DNA of 53,904 nt from assembly GCA_903916755.1 (NCBI GenBank), contig CAIWXW010000182.1:1-53904 (forward strand), given 5' to 3'. This DNA comes from an uncultured Opitutaceae bacterium (GTDB lineage Bacteria > Verrucomicrobiota > Verrucomicrobiia > Opitutales > Opitutaceae). How positions within the stretch are numbered: position 1 is the first letter of the stretch; each line of letters begins with the position of its first letter. A program made the position numbers and the translations under genes. Under the pieces are notes generated by a model. The model saw only the letters and a list, made by a program, of their open reading frames with translations. It ran no database searches and had not been told where the DNA came from. Positions 27,046-35,178 of the stretch are shown here, piece after piece.

Positions 27046-27831
27046 GTGCCATCCCCTGCATCCTCGCTCGCCCTCATCCTGGGGGCCATGCCCTCCGAAA
27101 TCCGCCTGATCCAGGCCCAATTGCGGTCCGGCCAGTCCGGCACCCTGGCCGGCTTTCCCTACCAGCGGGGGCTCCTGCAGGGACGCCGCGTGGTGACCGC
27201 CGTGACCGGGGTGGGGGTCACGAACGGCGCGATGGTGGCCGCCCTCTTCATCCATCATTTTCATCCGGCCGAGGTGATCGTCACGGGCACCGGTTCTCGG
27301 TTCAATCCGCGGATCCGGACCGGGGACACGGTGATATCGACGAAGACCATCCATCACGCGGCGGGCAGCCTGACGGACCAAGGCATGGTCTATCGCAAGG
27401 TTCGCGGTCCCCTGCCCGGGCAGATGACCCACTGGGCCTATCCGCCGGACCCCCGCCTGCTCCGGCTGGCCAAGGCCGCCATCCCGGACTACGCGGCCGA
27501 GCCGGTGACCGTCGACGGGGAAACCTACACGCCGCGGGTCCTCCCCGGGGTGGTGACGGCCAGCGACCTCTTTGGCGTCTCGGACGCCAAGATCGCGGAC
27601 ATGCAGGCCAAGCTGAAGCCCGACATCATGGAGATGGAAAGCGCCGCCATCGCCCAGGTGTGCGCCCAGCTCGGGGTGCCGCAGATTGTTTTTCGAGCCG
27701 GCAGCAACCGCACGCAGTCGAACCCCGGGACGGCCTACCGGAAGCTCGGGCAGACCGCGGCGGCGGCGGCGGCGCGGTGGACGATCCATTTCGTGGGCGC
27801 GCTGGCGCGCGCGGGCCGGTCGCGGCCATGA
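27046..27831 (+). CDS. MTA/SAH nucleosidase-like phosphorylase-superfamily protein (variant active site)
   Basis: 261 residues from GTG 27046, which places LALILGAMPSEI where nucleosidases have their first strand; the ATG at 27088 would cut that strand off. The fold and landmarks of 5'-methylthioadenosine/S-adenosylhomocysteine nucleosidase are present: Glu18 (general acid region), VTGVGVTNGA, and Glu198 in MEMESAAIAQV. The residue that aligns with the catalytic Asp197 of the E. coli enzyme is Asn221 (FRAGSNRTQ instead of RAISD). It may thus be altered in chemistry, or belong to a subfamily with different substrates. Its stop overlaps the start of the NCS2 permease (ATGA, 27828-27831), suggesting translational coupling and purine salvage. 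Confidence 0.8.
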   Translation: MPSPASSLALILGAMPSEIRLIQAQLRSGQSGTLAGFPYQRGLLQGRRVVTAVTGVGVTNGAMVAALFIHHFHPAEVIVTGTGSRFNPRIRTGDTVISTKTIHHAAGSLTDQGMVYRKVRGPLPGQMTHWAYPPDPRLLRLAKAAIPDYAAEPVTVDGETYTPRVLPGVVTASDLFGVSDAKIADMQAKLKPDIMEMESAAIAQVCAQLGVPQIVFRAGSNRTQSNPGTAYRKLGQTAAAAAARWTIHFVGALARAGRSRP

Positions 27832-29456
27832 AGCTGTTCTCGCCCGGGGACGGAGAGGGATTCGTCGCGGCCTTCGTCAACAACCTGGTCCAGCTGCTGA
27901 TCCTGGCGCCCCTCTGCACCGCTGTCCTGGGATTTTCCCCGGCGCTGATCTACGGCCGGATCCTGCCGGGCGTCGCGATCTCCTTCCTGGTCGGCAATGG
28001 CTACTATGCCTGGCAGGCGCTGGTCCTGGCGCGAAGGGAGGGCCGCACGGACGTCTGCGCCCTGCCGTTCGGGATCTCCACGCCGGCGATCTTCGCCCAT
28101 ATCTTTCTGGTGATGCTGCCGGCGAAGCAGCTGGCGGTGGCGCAGGGGATGGCCGACCCCGAGCGCTTCGCCTGGCACGCGGGCCTGGTGGCCTGCTTCC
28201 TCGGCGGCGTGCTGGAATTCAGCTGCGCCTTTTTCGCGGCCCGGATCCGGCGGGTGACGCCGCAGGCCGCCATGCTGGCGACCCTGGCGGGGGTCGGCCT
28301 GGGGTTCCTCGGGCTCGCCTTCCTCTTCCAGGCGTTCGCCTCGCCGGTGACGGGATTGGTGACCCTGATCCTTGTTTTCATCGTGTTTTTCGGCCGGATG
28401 AAGCTCCGGGCGGGCATCCCCGCGACCGTGGCGGTGCTGGTGGTCGGCACCGCGCTGGCCTGGGCCACGGGCCTGGCGCCGGTCGGCGGTTGGCATGTCC
28501 GGCCCCTGGCCCAGCTGCACCTGTACGCGCCGCATCTCGTGCTGGGCGACCTGGGCCAGGCGTTCGCCGGCGGCCATATCGTGGCGTATCTCTCGGTCGT
28601 GATACCGATCGGGCTCCTCGGGGTCCTGGCCTCGCTGCAGAACATCGAATCGGCGGCCGCCGCGGGGGATGAATATCCCGTCCGGTCCAGCCTGGTCGTG
28701 AACGGCCTCGCCACCCTCGCCGCCGCCTGCTTCGGCTCGCCCTTTCCGACCTCGATCTACATCGGCCATCCCGCCTGGAAGAAGCTGGGCGCGCGGGCCG
28801 GTTACTCCGTCCTGAACGGGCTGGCCGTGACGGCGGTCTGCCTGACGGGGACGATGGCCGCGCTGACCTGGCTCATTCCGGCGGAGGCGGGCATCGCCAT
28901 CATCCTGTGGATCGGCGTCATCATCACCGCCCAGGCCTTCGAGGTCACGCCGCGGCGGCACCTGGTGGCGGTCGTGGTCGGGCTTTTCCCCGGATTGGCC
29001 GCGTGGACGATGCTGATGGTGAAGGCCACGCTCTCGGCGGCGGGCATGGGCCAGGCCGGCGGCCCCGTCCTCGGCGCCCCGCTGGTCCGGACCGCGCACG
29101 CCGCGGGCGCCTTCATCGGCGGCGGCTTCGCCCTCGAGCAGGGTTTTCTGTATTCGGCGATGATCTGGTCGGCGATGACCGTCTGCATCGTCGACCGCCA
29201 GTGGCTGCGGGCCGCCGCCTGGAGCGGCGTGGGCGCCGCCCTGTCCCTGGCCAGCCTGATGCACGCCTACACCCTGACCGGCCGGGACTCGGTGATTTCA
29301 TTTCCCCTGATGGATTGGCTGGGCGGGACCTGGCAGGCGGGACAGGCGCCCTTCCCGGCGGGCGGCGCGGCGCTGGGCTATGCGCTGGCGGCGGTCCTTT
29401 TTCTGCTGGTCCGGTTCTGGGCGGTTCCCCGCGCCGATGACGAATTGGCGGGGTAA
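27828..29456 (+). CDS. NCS2-family nucleobase permease
   Basis: 542 residues from ATG 27828. A much longer open frame exists upstream but is antisense to the three-gene cluster and is not coding. About 12-14 membrane spans are apparent. NCS2 hallmarks: FVNNLVQLLILAPLC near the start, LPFGISTPAIFAHIF, LQNIESAAAAGDEYPV (the acidic residue in the family substrate site region) and SPFPTSIYIGHPAWK. It should carry a purine or related base across the inner membrane. Coupling to the nucleosidase-like gene suggests the base that enzyme releases, probably adenine. Which NCS2 branch (xanthine/uracil or AzgA-like) I cannot settle by eye. Confidence 0.85.
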   Translation: MKLFSPGDGEGFVAAFVNNLVQLLILAPLCTAVLGFSPALIYGRILPGVAISFLVGNGYYAWQALVLARREGRTDVCALPFGISTPAIFAHIFLVMLPAKQLAVAQGMADPERFAWHAGLVACFLGGVLEFSCAFFAARIRRVTPQAAMLATLAGVGLGFLGLAFLFQAFASPVTGLVTLILVFIVFFGRMKLRAGIPATVAVLVVGTALAWATGLAPVGGWHVRPLAQLHLYAPHLVLGDLGQAFAGGHIVAYLSVVIPIGLLGVLASLQNIESAAAAGDEYPVRSSLVVNGLATLAAACFGSPFPTSIYIGHPAWKKLGARAGYSVLNGLAVTAVCLTGTMAALTWLIPAEAGIAIILWIGVIITAQAFEVTPRRHLVAVVVGLFPGLAAWTMLMVKATLSAAGMGQAGGPVLGAPLVRTAHAAGAFIGGGFALEQGFLYSAMIWSAMTVCIVDRQWLRAAAWSGVGAALSLASLMHAYTLTGRDSVISFPLMDWLGGTWQAGQAPFPAGGAALGYALAAVLFLLVRFWAVPRADDELAG

Positions 29457-29560
29457 GAAAATATACTCCGGAATTTTGACAGCCCACCGCCTTCGGGTGA
29501 GCTTGGCCGACGGCGCCGGCTCGCGGCGACCTCCCTCCTGTCCCTTACCTTCTTCAACTC

Positions 29561-30610
29561 ATGAGCACTCGCGCCTACGCCTGCCAATCCGCCACCTCCC
29601 CGGTGGCCCCTTTCTCCCTGGACCGCCGGGCCCTGCGCCCGAAGGACGTGCAGATGGACATCCTCTTCTGCGGGGTCTGCCACTCCGACCTGCACCAGGG
29701 GCGGAACGAATGGCATAACACGATCTATCCCTGCGTCCCGGGCCACGAGATCGTGGGCCGGGTGACCCAGGTCGGCCCGAAGGTGACGAAGCACAAGGTG
29801 GGCGACCTGGCCGCGGTCGGCTGCATGGTCGATTCCTGCCGTTCCTGTCCCAACTGCGCCGAGGGCCTCGAGCAGTACTGCAGCAATATGGCCACCTTCA
29901 CCTACAACGGCCAGGACCGCCACGGCGGCGGACTGACCTTTGGCGGCTACTCGGACAGCATCGTCGTCGACGAGGACTTCGTCCTGCGCGTGCCGGCCGG
30001 GCTGGATCCCGCGGGTGCCGCGCCGCTCCTCTGCGCCGGCATCACCACCTATTCCCCGCTGCGCCACTGGAAGGTCGGTCCGGGCCAGAAGGTCGGCGTC
30101 GTGGGCCTCGGCGGCCTGGGCCACATGGGCGTCAAGTTCGCCCACGCCTTCGGGGCCCATGTCGTCCTCTTCACGACCTCCCCGGGCAAGGTGGCCGACG
30201 GCAAGCGCCTCGGCGCGGACGAGGTCGTCATTTCCAAGAACGCGGACGAGATGAAGGCCCATGCCGGCAGCTTCGACTTCATCCTCGATTGCGTGTCCGC
30301 GGACCACGACATCAACGCCTACCTCTCGCTCCTGAAGCGCGACGGCACCCTGACCCTGGTCGGGGCCCCGGAGAATCCGATGCCGGTCGCCGCCTTCGCC
30401 CTCCTGATGGGCCGCCGGAGCTTTGCCGGCTCGGGCATCGGCGGCATCGCCGAGACCCAGGAGATGCTGGATTTTTGCGCCAAGCACCAGATCACGTGCG
30501 ACATCGAGATGATCAGGATGGATCAGGTCAACGAGGCCTGGGCCCGCCTGCTCAAGCAGGACGTGAAATACCGCTTCGTGATCGACATGGCGTCGCTGAA
30601 GAAGGGCTGA
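29561..30610 (+). CDS. Zinc-dependent NADP alcohol dehydrogenase, CAD/YahK-type
   Basis: 349 residues, normal length. Medium-chain dehydrogenase with catalytic-zinc motif CGVCHSDLHQGRNEW and GHEIVGRV, the structural-zinc cysteine cluster CRSCPNCAEGLEQYC, and the Rossmann motif GLGGLGHMGVKFAHAFG. The GVCHSDLHQ and TYNGQDRHGGGLTFGGYS blocks place it with cinnamyl alcohol dehydrogenase-like aldehyde reductases such as E. coli YahK. It probably reduces aldehydes (aromatic or small) with NADPH. No clear link to its purine-related neighbours; 104 bp after the permease, 66 bp before the NUP gene. Confidence 0.9.
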   Translation: MSTRAYACQSATSPVAPFSLDRRALRPKDVQMDILFCGVCHSDLHQGRNEWHNTIYPCVPGHEIVGRVTQVGPKVTKHKVGDLAAVGCMVDSCRSCPNCAEGLEQYCSNMATFTYNGQDRHGGGLTFGGYSDSIVVDEDFVLRVPAGLDPAGAAPLLCAGITTYSPLRHWKVGPGQKVGVVGLGGLGHMGVKFAHAFGAHVVLFTTSPGKVADGKRLGADEVVISKNADEMKAHAGSFDFILDCVSADHDINAYLSLLKRDGTLTLVGAPENPMPVAAFALLMGRRSFAGSGIGGIAETQEMLDFCAKHQITCDIEMIRMDQVNEAWARLLKQDVKYRFVIDMASLKKG

Positions 30611-30675
30611 GCGGCCGGGATCGGGCGCCAGCGGTGGGGGCGCGCCATGGCACAACCCGTGCTCAAGGTCGGGCG

Positions 30676-31785
30676 ATGTCCAACCCCGTAACCCGTCACT
30701 GGCGGAGAGGCCTTCTGGCTGCCGCGCTCTTATCTTCGGTCGCGGCCAGCCGCGCGGCGGAGCGAATTCCGATCAAGGTGATCGTCCTCTGCGGCTTCGA
30801 GGTGGGGGACGACACCGGCGACGCGCCGGGCGAGTTCCAGTTCTGGGCCGAGCGCGAGCACCTGACGGAGGTCACCACGGTGCCGGGCGCGCCCCATGTC
30901 CTGCGGCACAACGCGGAGGGGCTGTACGGCTCCGTCGGCGGGGACACGCGGGACCCCCAGATCACGCCGGTGCCGACCAGCGAGCTGATCATGGCCCTCT
31001 GCCTTGATCCGCGCTATGACCTGCGAAAGACCTACTGGCTGATCACCGGGATCGGCGGCATCGATCCCGCCTCCGGCCCGATCGGCAGCGCGGTCTGGTC
31101 GGAGAACGTGGTCGACGGCGACGCCGTGCGGGAAATCGACGAGCGGGAGCGGCCGGCCGACTGGCCCTACGGGCTTTTCGCCATCGGCACCCTGCGGCCG
31201 AACACGCTGCCGGCCCCGCAGACGAACGCGGGCGGGTGGGGCGGGGCGCCGCTGGCCTATTCGATGAACTATCCGCTCAACGCCGGTCTGGTGCGCTGGG
31301 CCTATCATGTCTCGCAGGGCGTCGTCATCCCGGACACGCCGGGCCTGCAGGCGTGGCGGGCCAAGTACACCGGGTTTCCCGAGGCGCAGGGGCCGCCGCG
31401 CGTGATGCTCGGCGACACGCTGGGCTCCGTCCGCTACTGGCACGGCGAAAAGCGCACCGAGTGGGCGCGCGACTGGGTGAAGCTCTGGACCCAGGGCAAG
31501 GGCACGTTTTCCACCACGGCCATGGAGCAGCAGGATTATCTCGGCACCCTGACGCGGATGGCGGCACAGGGCTTCGTGGATATCCACCGTGTCCTGCAGC
31601 TGCGCAACGCCAGCAACTACTGCATGCCCCCGCCCGGCCAGGGCGTGGAGACGACGATCGGGGATGAATCCGTCGGGACCCTGACGGCCTTCGAGGCGGG
31701 CTACCGGGCCGGATCGGCCGTGACCCACGAGCTTCTGCGCAACTGGTCCCGCTACGAGGATCACGTGCCCAGCGCCGCGCCCTGA
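30676..31785 (+). CDS. Exported 'purine nucleoside permease' (NUP) family protein
   Basis: 369 residues from ATG 30676, where a signal peptide begins (RRGLLAAALLSSVAASRAAE). The rest matches the NUP family (PF06516): IKVIVLCGFEVGDDTGDAPGEFQFW, WLITGIGGIDPASGPIGSAVWSENVVDGD, and DESVGTLTAFEAGYRAGSAVTHELLRNW. Beyond the signal there is no hydrophobic helix long enough to span a membrane, so it is not itself a permease. The TGIGGIDP and ETTIGDESVG segments look like the nucleoside phosphorylase fold, which suggests an exported nucleoside-cleaving or binding protein; this is inference. It fits with the upstream nucleosidase-like gene and NCS2 permease as a purine-scavenging set. Confidence 0.82.
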   Translation: MSNPVTRHWRRGLLAAALLSSVAASRAAERIPIKVIVLCGFEVGDDTGDAPGEFQFWAEREHLTEVTTVPGAPHVLRHNAEGLYGSVGGDTRDPQITPVPTSELIMALCLDPRYDLRKTYWLITGIGGIDPASGPIGSAVWSENVVDGDAVREIDERERPADWPYGLFAIGTLRPNTLPAPQTNAGGWGGAPLAYSMNYPLNAGLVRWAYHVSQGVVIPDTPGLQAWRAKYTGFPEAQGPPRVMLGDTLGSVRYWHGEKRTEWARDWVKLWTQGKGTFSTTAMEQQDYLGTLTRMAAQGFVDIHRVLQLRNASNYCMPPPGQGVETTIGDESVGTLTAFEAGYRAGSAVTHELLRNWSRYEDHVPSAAP

Positions 31786-31798
31786 GCGCGGCCGCCTC

Positions 31799-31819
31799 GG
31801 CGCGGGCCGGCGCCGCGCC
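31799..31819 (+). terminator. GC-only stem-loop after the NUP gene (weak)
   Basis: GGCGCGG and CCGCGCC form a 7-bp stem with a 7-nt loop 14 bp past the stop at 31785. There is no T tract, so a terminator role is only possible. Confidence 0.25.
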
Positions 31820-31916
31820 GGGGGATGGGCGTTGCCAACCGGGCCCGCGCTGCTAAGCGATCAGGTCCGCGCCCTCATTCCGGCCCCGGTCGGCCGGGAG
31901 GCAGGCGATCACCCCC

Positions 31917-33758
31917 ATGCCCCTGTCCGTCCTGCCCCGTTCGCCCGCCCCTGGGACGGCGAACGCGCGCCGCGGCTGGCCGGCGGCCGCTCTGGCCGGA
32001 TGCCTGGTCGCCGCCCTCGCCTGGATCTACGGCCCCGCGTTGCACGGCGGCCGGCTGTGGGACGACGCCCCGCAGATATTTCAGAACCAGGAGCTGCGCG
32101 CGCCGGCCGGGCTGGCCGCCGCGTGGGTCGCGCCGGCGGGGCCGGACTACCTGCCCGTCCTTGCAACGGTGGAGTGGCTGCAATGGCACGCCTGGGGCGA
32201 TCACGTGGCGGGCTACCACGCCGTCAGCGTCCTGCTGCACCTGGCGAGCGCCCTCCTGCTCTGGCGGCTGCTCGCGCGCCTCGGCGTGGACGGCGCGGAG
32301 TGGGCCGGCCTCCTGTTCGCGGTGCATCCCCTGGCGGTGGAGTCGGTGGCCTGGATGGCGGAACTCAAGAACACGCTGTCCCTGCCCTGGCTGCTCCTCT
32401 CGTTTCTCGCCTACGTGGACTTCGACGAGCACGGCCGGGGGGACGACTATGCCCGGTCGCTCGGCTGCTTCGTCGCGGCGTTCCTGAGCAAGGCGTCCGT
32501 GGCCGCGGCGCCGCTCGGCCTGCTGCTTTTCGCCTATGGGCGGCACGGCCGCATCCGCGGGCGCGATGTCCGGTATTGCCTGCCTTTCCTGGCGGTCTCG
32601 CTGGTCCTCGGGAGCGTGGCGGTGTGGTTCCAGGGCCACTATGCCCTCGACCGGGCCGGCGGGCTGTTTCCGTCCGGGACGGGCGCGCTGGCCGGGATCT
32701 TGGACCGGCTCGGCTTCTATGGCGCCAGGCTCCTCTGGCCCCATCCCCTCATGCCGGTTTATCCGGAATTCGGGGGCCGGCGCGCCACCCTCCTCGTAGT
32801 TGGGACGCTCGCGGTGCTCGGAGGGGCCGCCGCGGCGCTCTGGCGCCGCCGGCGCGATGCCCGGGCCCGCGGGCTCGCGGCCGGACTCGGTGTCCTGCTG
32901 CTCGCGCTCCTGCCGGTCCTCGGCTTGTTCCCGATGTCCTACCTGCGGGTCGCGCCCGTCGCGGATCACCTGGCCTACCTGGCGCTGGCGGCGGCCGCCG
33001 CGCTCACGGGCGCCGCGCTCGGCGCCCTGGCGCGGTCGGGCCGCGGTCGGGCCGGGGCCTGGATCTTGGGATTTGCCCTGGTCGCCGTGCTGGCGGCCGC
33101 GAGCCGCGGATATGCCCGCCAATTCCGGGACCCCGTGACGTTCTGGACCTACGCGGTCGCACACAACCCGTCGTCCTGGCTGGCGCAGGACAATCTGGGC
33201 TCGGCGCTGCTGGGCCGCGGAGACGTGGCCGCCGCCTTCCCACACCTGGAGATCGCCCGTCGCGAGAATCCCCGGGCCGCGGAAATTGCGGCCAATCTGG
33301 CGGACGCCTGCGGGCGGGCGGGGCGGAGCGCCGACGCCCTGGCCTGGGCGCGGGAAGCCGTGCGCCTGGAGCCGGATTTCTCGTCCGCCCAATACAATCT
33401 CGGCGTCGCGCTGCTGCATGCCGGGGAGGGGGAGGAGGGCGTGGCGGCGCTGCGGCGAGCCGCCCATCTCGAACCGGCCGCAGTGGAGATTCGCTATAAT
33501 TTGGGGACGGCGCTGGCGCAGCTCGGCCGCGGCCCGGAGGCCGTGGCGGAATTGACCGAGGCGGTGCGGCTCGATCCGCGGAATTTTCCCGCGCGGATGA
33601 ACCTGGGCACCGTTCTCGCGGGGCTGGGGCGGCTCGCGGCGGCCCGTTCGCAACTGGAAGCCGCCGTCGAACTCCGGCCCGACGATGCGGACGCCCGCGC
33701 CGAACTGACCGAAGTCCGGACCGCGCTGGGTCCAGGGACCGGCAAGGCCGGAGAGTAG
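31917..33758 (+). CDS. Membrane protein with GT-C-like N-terminus and TPR C-terminus (TMTC-like)
   Basis: 613 residues. The first about 400 residues hold roughly 9-11 membrane helices and a GT-C-like first loop with the DD pair in GRLWDDAPQIFQN. FAVHPLAVESVAWMAELKN is a segment shared with TMTC O-mannosyltransferases and their bacterial relatives. Residues about 415-600 are tetratricopeptide repeats (NPSSWLAQDNLGSALLGRGD, ARAEIAANLADACGRAGRSADAL-like, SSAQYNLGVALLHAGEGEEG, IRYNLGTALAQLGRGPEAVA, FPARMNLGTVLAGLGRLAAA). It is probably a polyprenyl-linked glycosyltransferase of envelope proteins, but bacterial members are mostly uncharacterised. Not in an evident operon. Confidence 0.8.
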   Translation: MPLSVLPRSPAPGTANARRGWPAAALAGCLVAALAWIYGPALHGGRLWDDAPQIFQNQELRAPAGLAAAWVAPAGPDYLPVLATVEWLQWHAWGDHVAGYHAVSVLLHLASALLLWRLLARLGVDGAEWAGLLFAVHPLAVESVAWMAELKNTLSLPWLLLSFLAYVDFDEHGRGDDYARSLGCFVAAFLSKASVAAAPLGLLLFAYGRHGRIRGRDVRYCLPFLAVSLVLGSVAVWFQGHYALDRAGGLFPSGTGALAGILDRLGFYGARLLWPHPLMPVYPEFGGRRATLLVVGTLAVLGGAAAALWRRRRDARARGLAAGLGVLLLALLPVLGLFPMSYLRVAPVADHLAYLALAAAAALTGAALGALARSGRGRAGAWILGFALVAVLAAASRGYARQFRDPVTFWTYAVAHNPSSWLAQDNLGSALLGRGDVAAAFPHLEIARRENPRAAEIAANLADACGRAGRSADALAWAREAVRLEPDFSSAQYNLGVALLHAGEGEEGVAALRRAAHLEPAAVEIRYNLGTALAQLGRGPEAVAELTEAVRLDPRNFPARMNLGTVLAGLGRLAAARSQLEAAVELRPDDADARAELTEVRTALGPGTGKAGE

Positions 33759-33793
33759 GCTGAAGGCCGCCGCCCGCCGCCGGGCGCGGCGCC

Positions 33794-33946
33794 TCAGCGG
33801 CGCCGGAATGCGCCGGTCAGCAGGAGGATGAGGCAGATCAGCAGCACCAGGCCCAGGCCGCCGCCGCCGTAGACGGGACCGCCGTAGTAAAAGCCGCCGC
33901 CGCCGAACAGGAGCAGGAGAACGATGATGAGGACGATGAGGTTCAT
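33794..33946 (-). CDS. Tiny Gly-rich double-hydrophobic membrane protein, DUF3309-like
   Basis: 50 residues: MNLIVLIIVLLLLFGGGG, a Tyr/Gly/Pro hinge (FYYGGPVYGGGG), then LGLVLLICLILLLTGAFRRR. Two hydrophobic helices joined by a Gly-rich turn with a basic C-terminus are typical of DUF3309-like small membrane proteins. ATG at 33946, TGA at 33794. It is convergent with the TPR gene, 35 bp away. Function unknown; relatives are common in proteobacterial and verrucomicrobial genomes. Confidence 0.7.
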   Translation of the reverse strand: MNLIVLIIVLLLLFGGGGFYYGGPVYGGGGLGLVLLICLILLLTGAFRRR

Positions 33947-34049
33947 AGGGATTTACGGTAGCCTGCGGATGGGGCGAGTTCCCTGTTTGCGGTGCTCAAG
34001 CCCCTCTTTCCTAATTATTTCCGCACGCGTCGGGCCGGGGAGGATCCTT

Positions 34050-34214
34050 TCACCGGAATTTATCCGCGCCGGTGTTGGTCCGCGTCCCGGGATTGTGCAT
34101 CGGATGGGTCTGCTCCTTGATCGGCTGGGGGTTTGCGGGGGCGATCGGCTTCTTCTTGGATTCGGGCGCGGCGCCGTGCGGGGGCTGATTGGCGGGTGGA
34201 ATGGAGGAGGACAT
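34050..34214 (-). CDS. Small disordered Pro-rich ORF (possible gene)
   Basis: 54 codons, ATG 34214 to TGA 34050: MSSSIPPANQPPHGAAPESK, a KKKPIAPANPQPIKEQ segment, then HPMHNPGTRTNTGADKFR. Composition (Pro, Asn, Gln, Lys) is less GC-biased than a random shadow frame here, which favours a real gene, but there is no homology I recognise. It lies in the 354-bp stretch 33947-34300, which otherwise shows nothing apart from the starts of its neighbours. Confidence 0.4.
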   Translation of the reverse strand: MSSSIPPANQPPHGAAPESKKKPIAPANPQPIKEQTHPMHNPGTRTNTGADKFR

Positions 34215-34300
34215 GATGCTAGAGACAGCGGAACCGCGGCGGCGTTGCCGGGCTTCGGTGGACGCCTTGACGTTCCTTTTGCCGCCGACAAGGTGGCCTC

Positions 34301-34573
34301 ATGGACCTGCCCGATGACGAACAGCTCTTCCTCCGTGAACTGGTGAAGACCTCCCGCCAGAAGATTCATGCGGTCTCCTGGGTCGACCGCGACGGCACGG
34401 CGCGGTCGACGACCCTCACCGCGGCGGAAGCCGCGCGTCTGAACGCGATTGGCCACCGGCTCGGCATCTCCAAGGGCGAGACGCTCCGGCGCGCCGCGCA
34501 TATTTCGGTCAAGCAGCCGCTGCCGGGAAAGCCGTCCGTCCCGGTGGCCTTGCCCGAGCTGCCCGCCTCCTGA
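34301..34573 (+). CDS. Small hypothetical protein with predicted helix-turn-helix-like helices
   Basis: 90 residues. It starts MDLPDDEQLFLRELVKTSRQ, followed by a short strand pair (HAVSWVDRDGTARSTTLT), then AAEAARLNAIGHRLGISKGETLRRAAHI, which resembles a ribbon/helix DNA-binding or anti-toxin-like element, and a Pro-rich end (PGKPSVPVALPELPAS). I do not recognise the family. It is divergent from the 54-codon ORF and convergent with cheB, 36 bp away. Codon use is like the surrounding genes. Confidence 0.55.
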   Translation: MDLPDDEQLFLRELVKTSRQKIHAVSWVDRDGTARSTTLTAAEAARLNAIGHRLGISKGETLRRAAHISVKQPLPGKPSVPVALPELPAS

Positions 34574-34608
34574 CCGGCCGGGTCTTCGCCCCGATCGGCC
34601 GGGAGTGC

Positions 34609-35178
34609 CTAGCGGCCGGCCGAACCGCGGCGGCCGGCCAGGTTGACCAGCGCCTGGGCGATCTGTTCGAGCGACAGGACCTGCGGGGCGGCGGTGGCCG
34701 CGATCGCCGCCGCCGGCATCCACCAGCCGGCGGCCGACTTGGGCTCCTGCACCAGCACGGTCCCCCCGCATTCCTGGATCCGCCGCGCCCCGCGGGCGCC
34801 GTCGGAGCCGGAGCCGGTGAGCACGACCGCGATCGCGCTGCGGCGCTTCCATTCCGCCGCCGAATCGAAGAGCACGTCGATCGAGGGCCGGGCGAAGTTC
34901 AGGGGCTCGTCGGTCGAAAGGGAGAAGACATCGCCGTCGATCAGGAGGTGGTAGTCCGCCGGACACAGGTAGACCCACCCGGGGCGGATGGGCTCCTTGT
35001 CCTCGGGTTCGCACACGGGCAGCGGGGAGCCCTGCTGCATGACCGGCAGCAGCAGCTCGCCGCTTTCCTTGTGGCGGTGCAGCACCAGCGCGATCGGCAG
35101 GGCGAACGACGTGGGCAGCAGGGAGAGCACCCGCTGCGCCGCCTCGCATCCGCCGAGCGATCCGCCGATCACGATCAT
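34609..35178 (-). CDS. cheB: CheB-type protein-glutamate methylesterase, stand-alone catalytic domain
   Basis: 189 residues, containing only the methylesterase domain with no receiver domain. Catalytic residues match CheB: Ser7 (IGGSLGG), His34 (LVLHRHK) and Asp126 (LTGSGSDGARG). It should remove methyl groups from, or deamidate, chemoreceptors or a related signalling target. Without the receiver it is not switched on by phosphorylation in the usual way. The start ATG overlaps the end of cheR (ATGA, 35175-35178), so the two are translationally coupled. No receptors, CheA or CheW are in the window; such cheR/cheB pairs beside hybrid kinases often belong to non-flagellar signalling. Confidence 0.88.
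   Translation of the reverse strand: MIVIGGSLGGCEAAQRVLSLLPTSFALPIALVLHRHKESGELLLPVMQQGSPLPVCEPEDKEPIRPGWVYLCPADYHLLIDGDVFSLSTDEPLNFARPSIDVLFDSAAEWKRRSAIAVVLTGSGSDGARGARRIQECGGTVLVQEPKSAAGWWMPAAAIAATAAPQVLSLEQIAQALVNLAGRRGSAGR

Noticed and set aside
21174-27827. A plus-strand open frame of more than 2,200 codons upstream of the NCS2 permease, continuous with it
   Set aside because: It is antisense to three well-conserved genes, is rich in Gly/Arg/Glu/Asp/Ala without domain motifs, and arises from high third-position GC. The permease itself starts at 27828.
34574-34602. CCGGCCG ... CGGCCGG inverted repeat between the convergent 90-residue ORF and cheB
   Set aside because: CGGCCGG recurs by composition in this region, the loop is long (15 nt) and no T tract follows.
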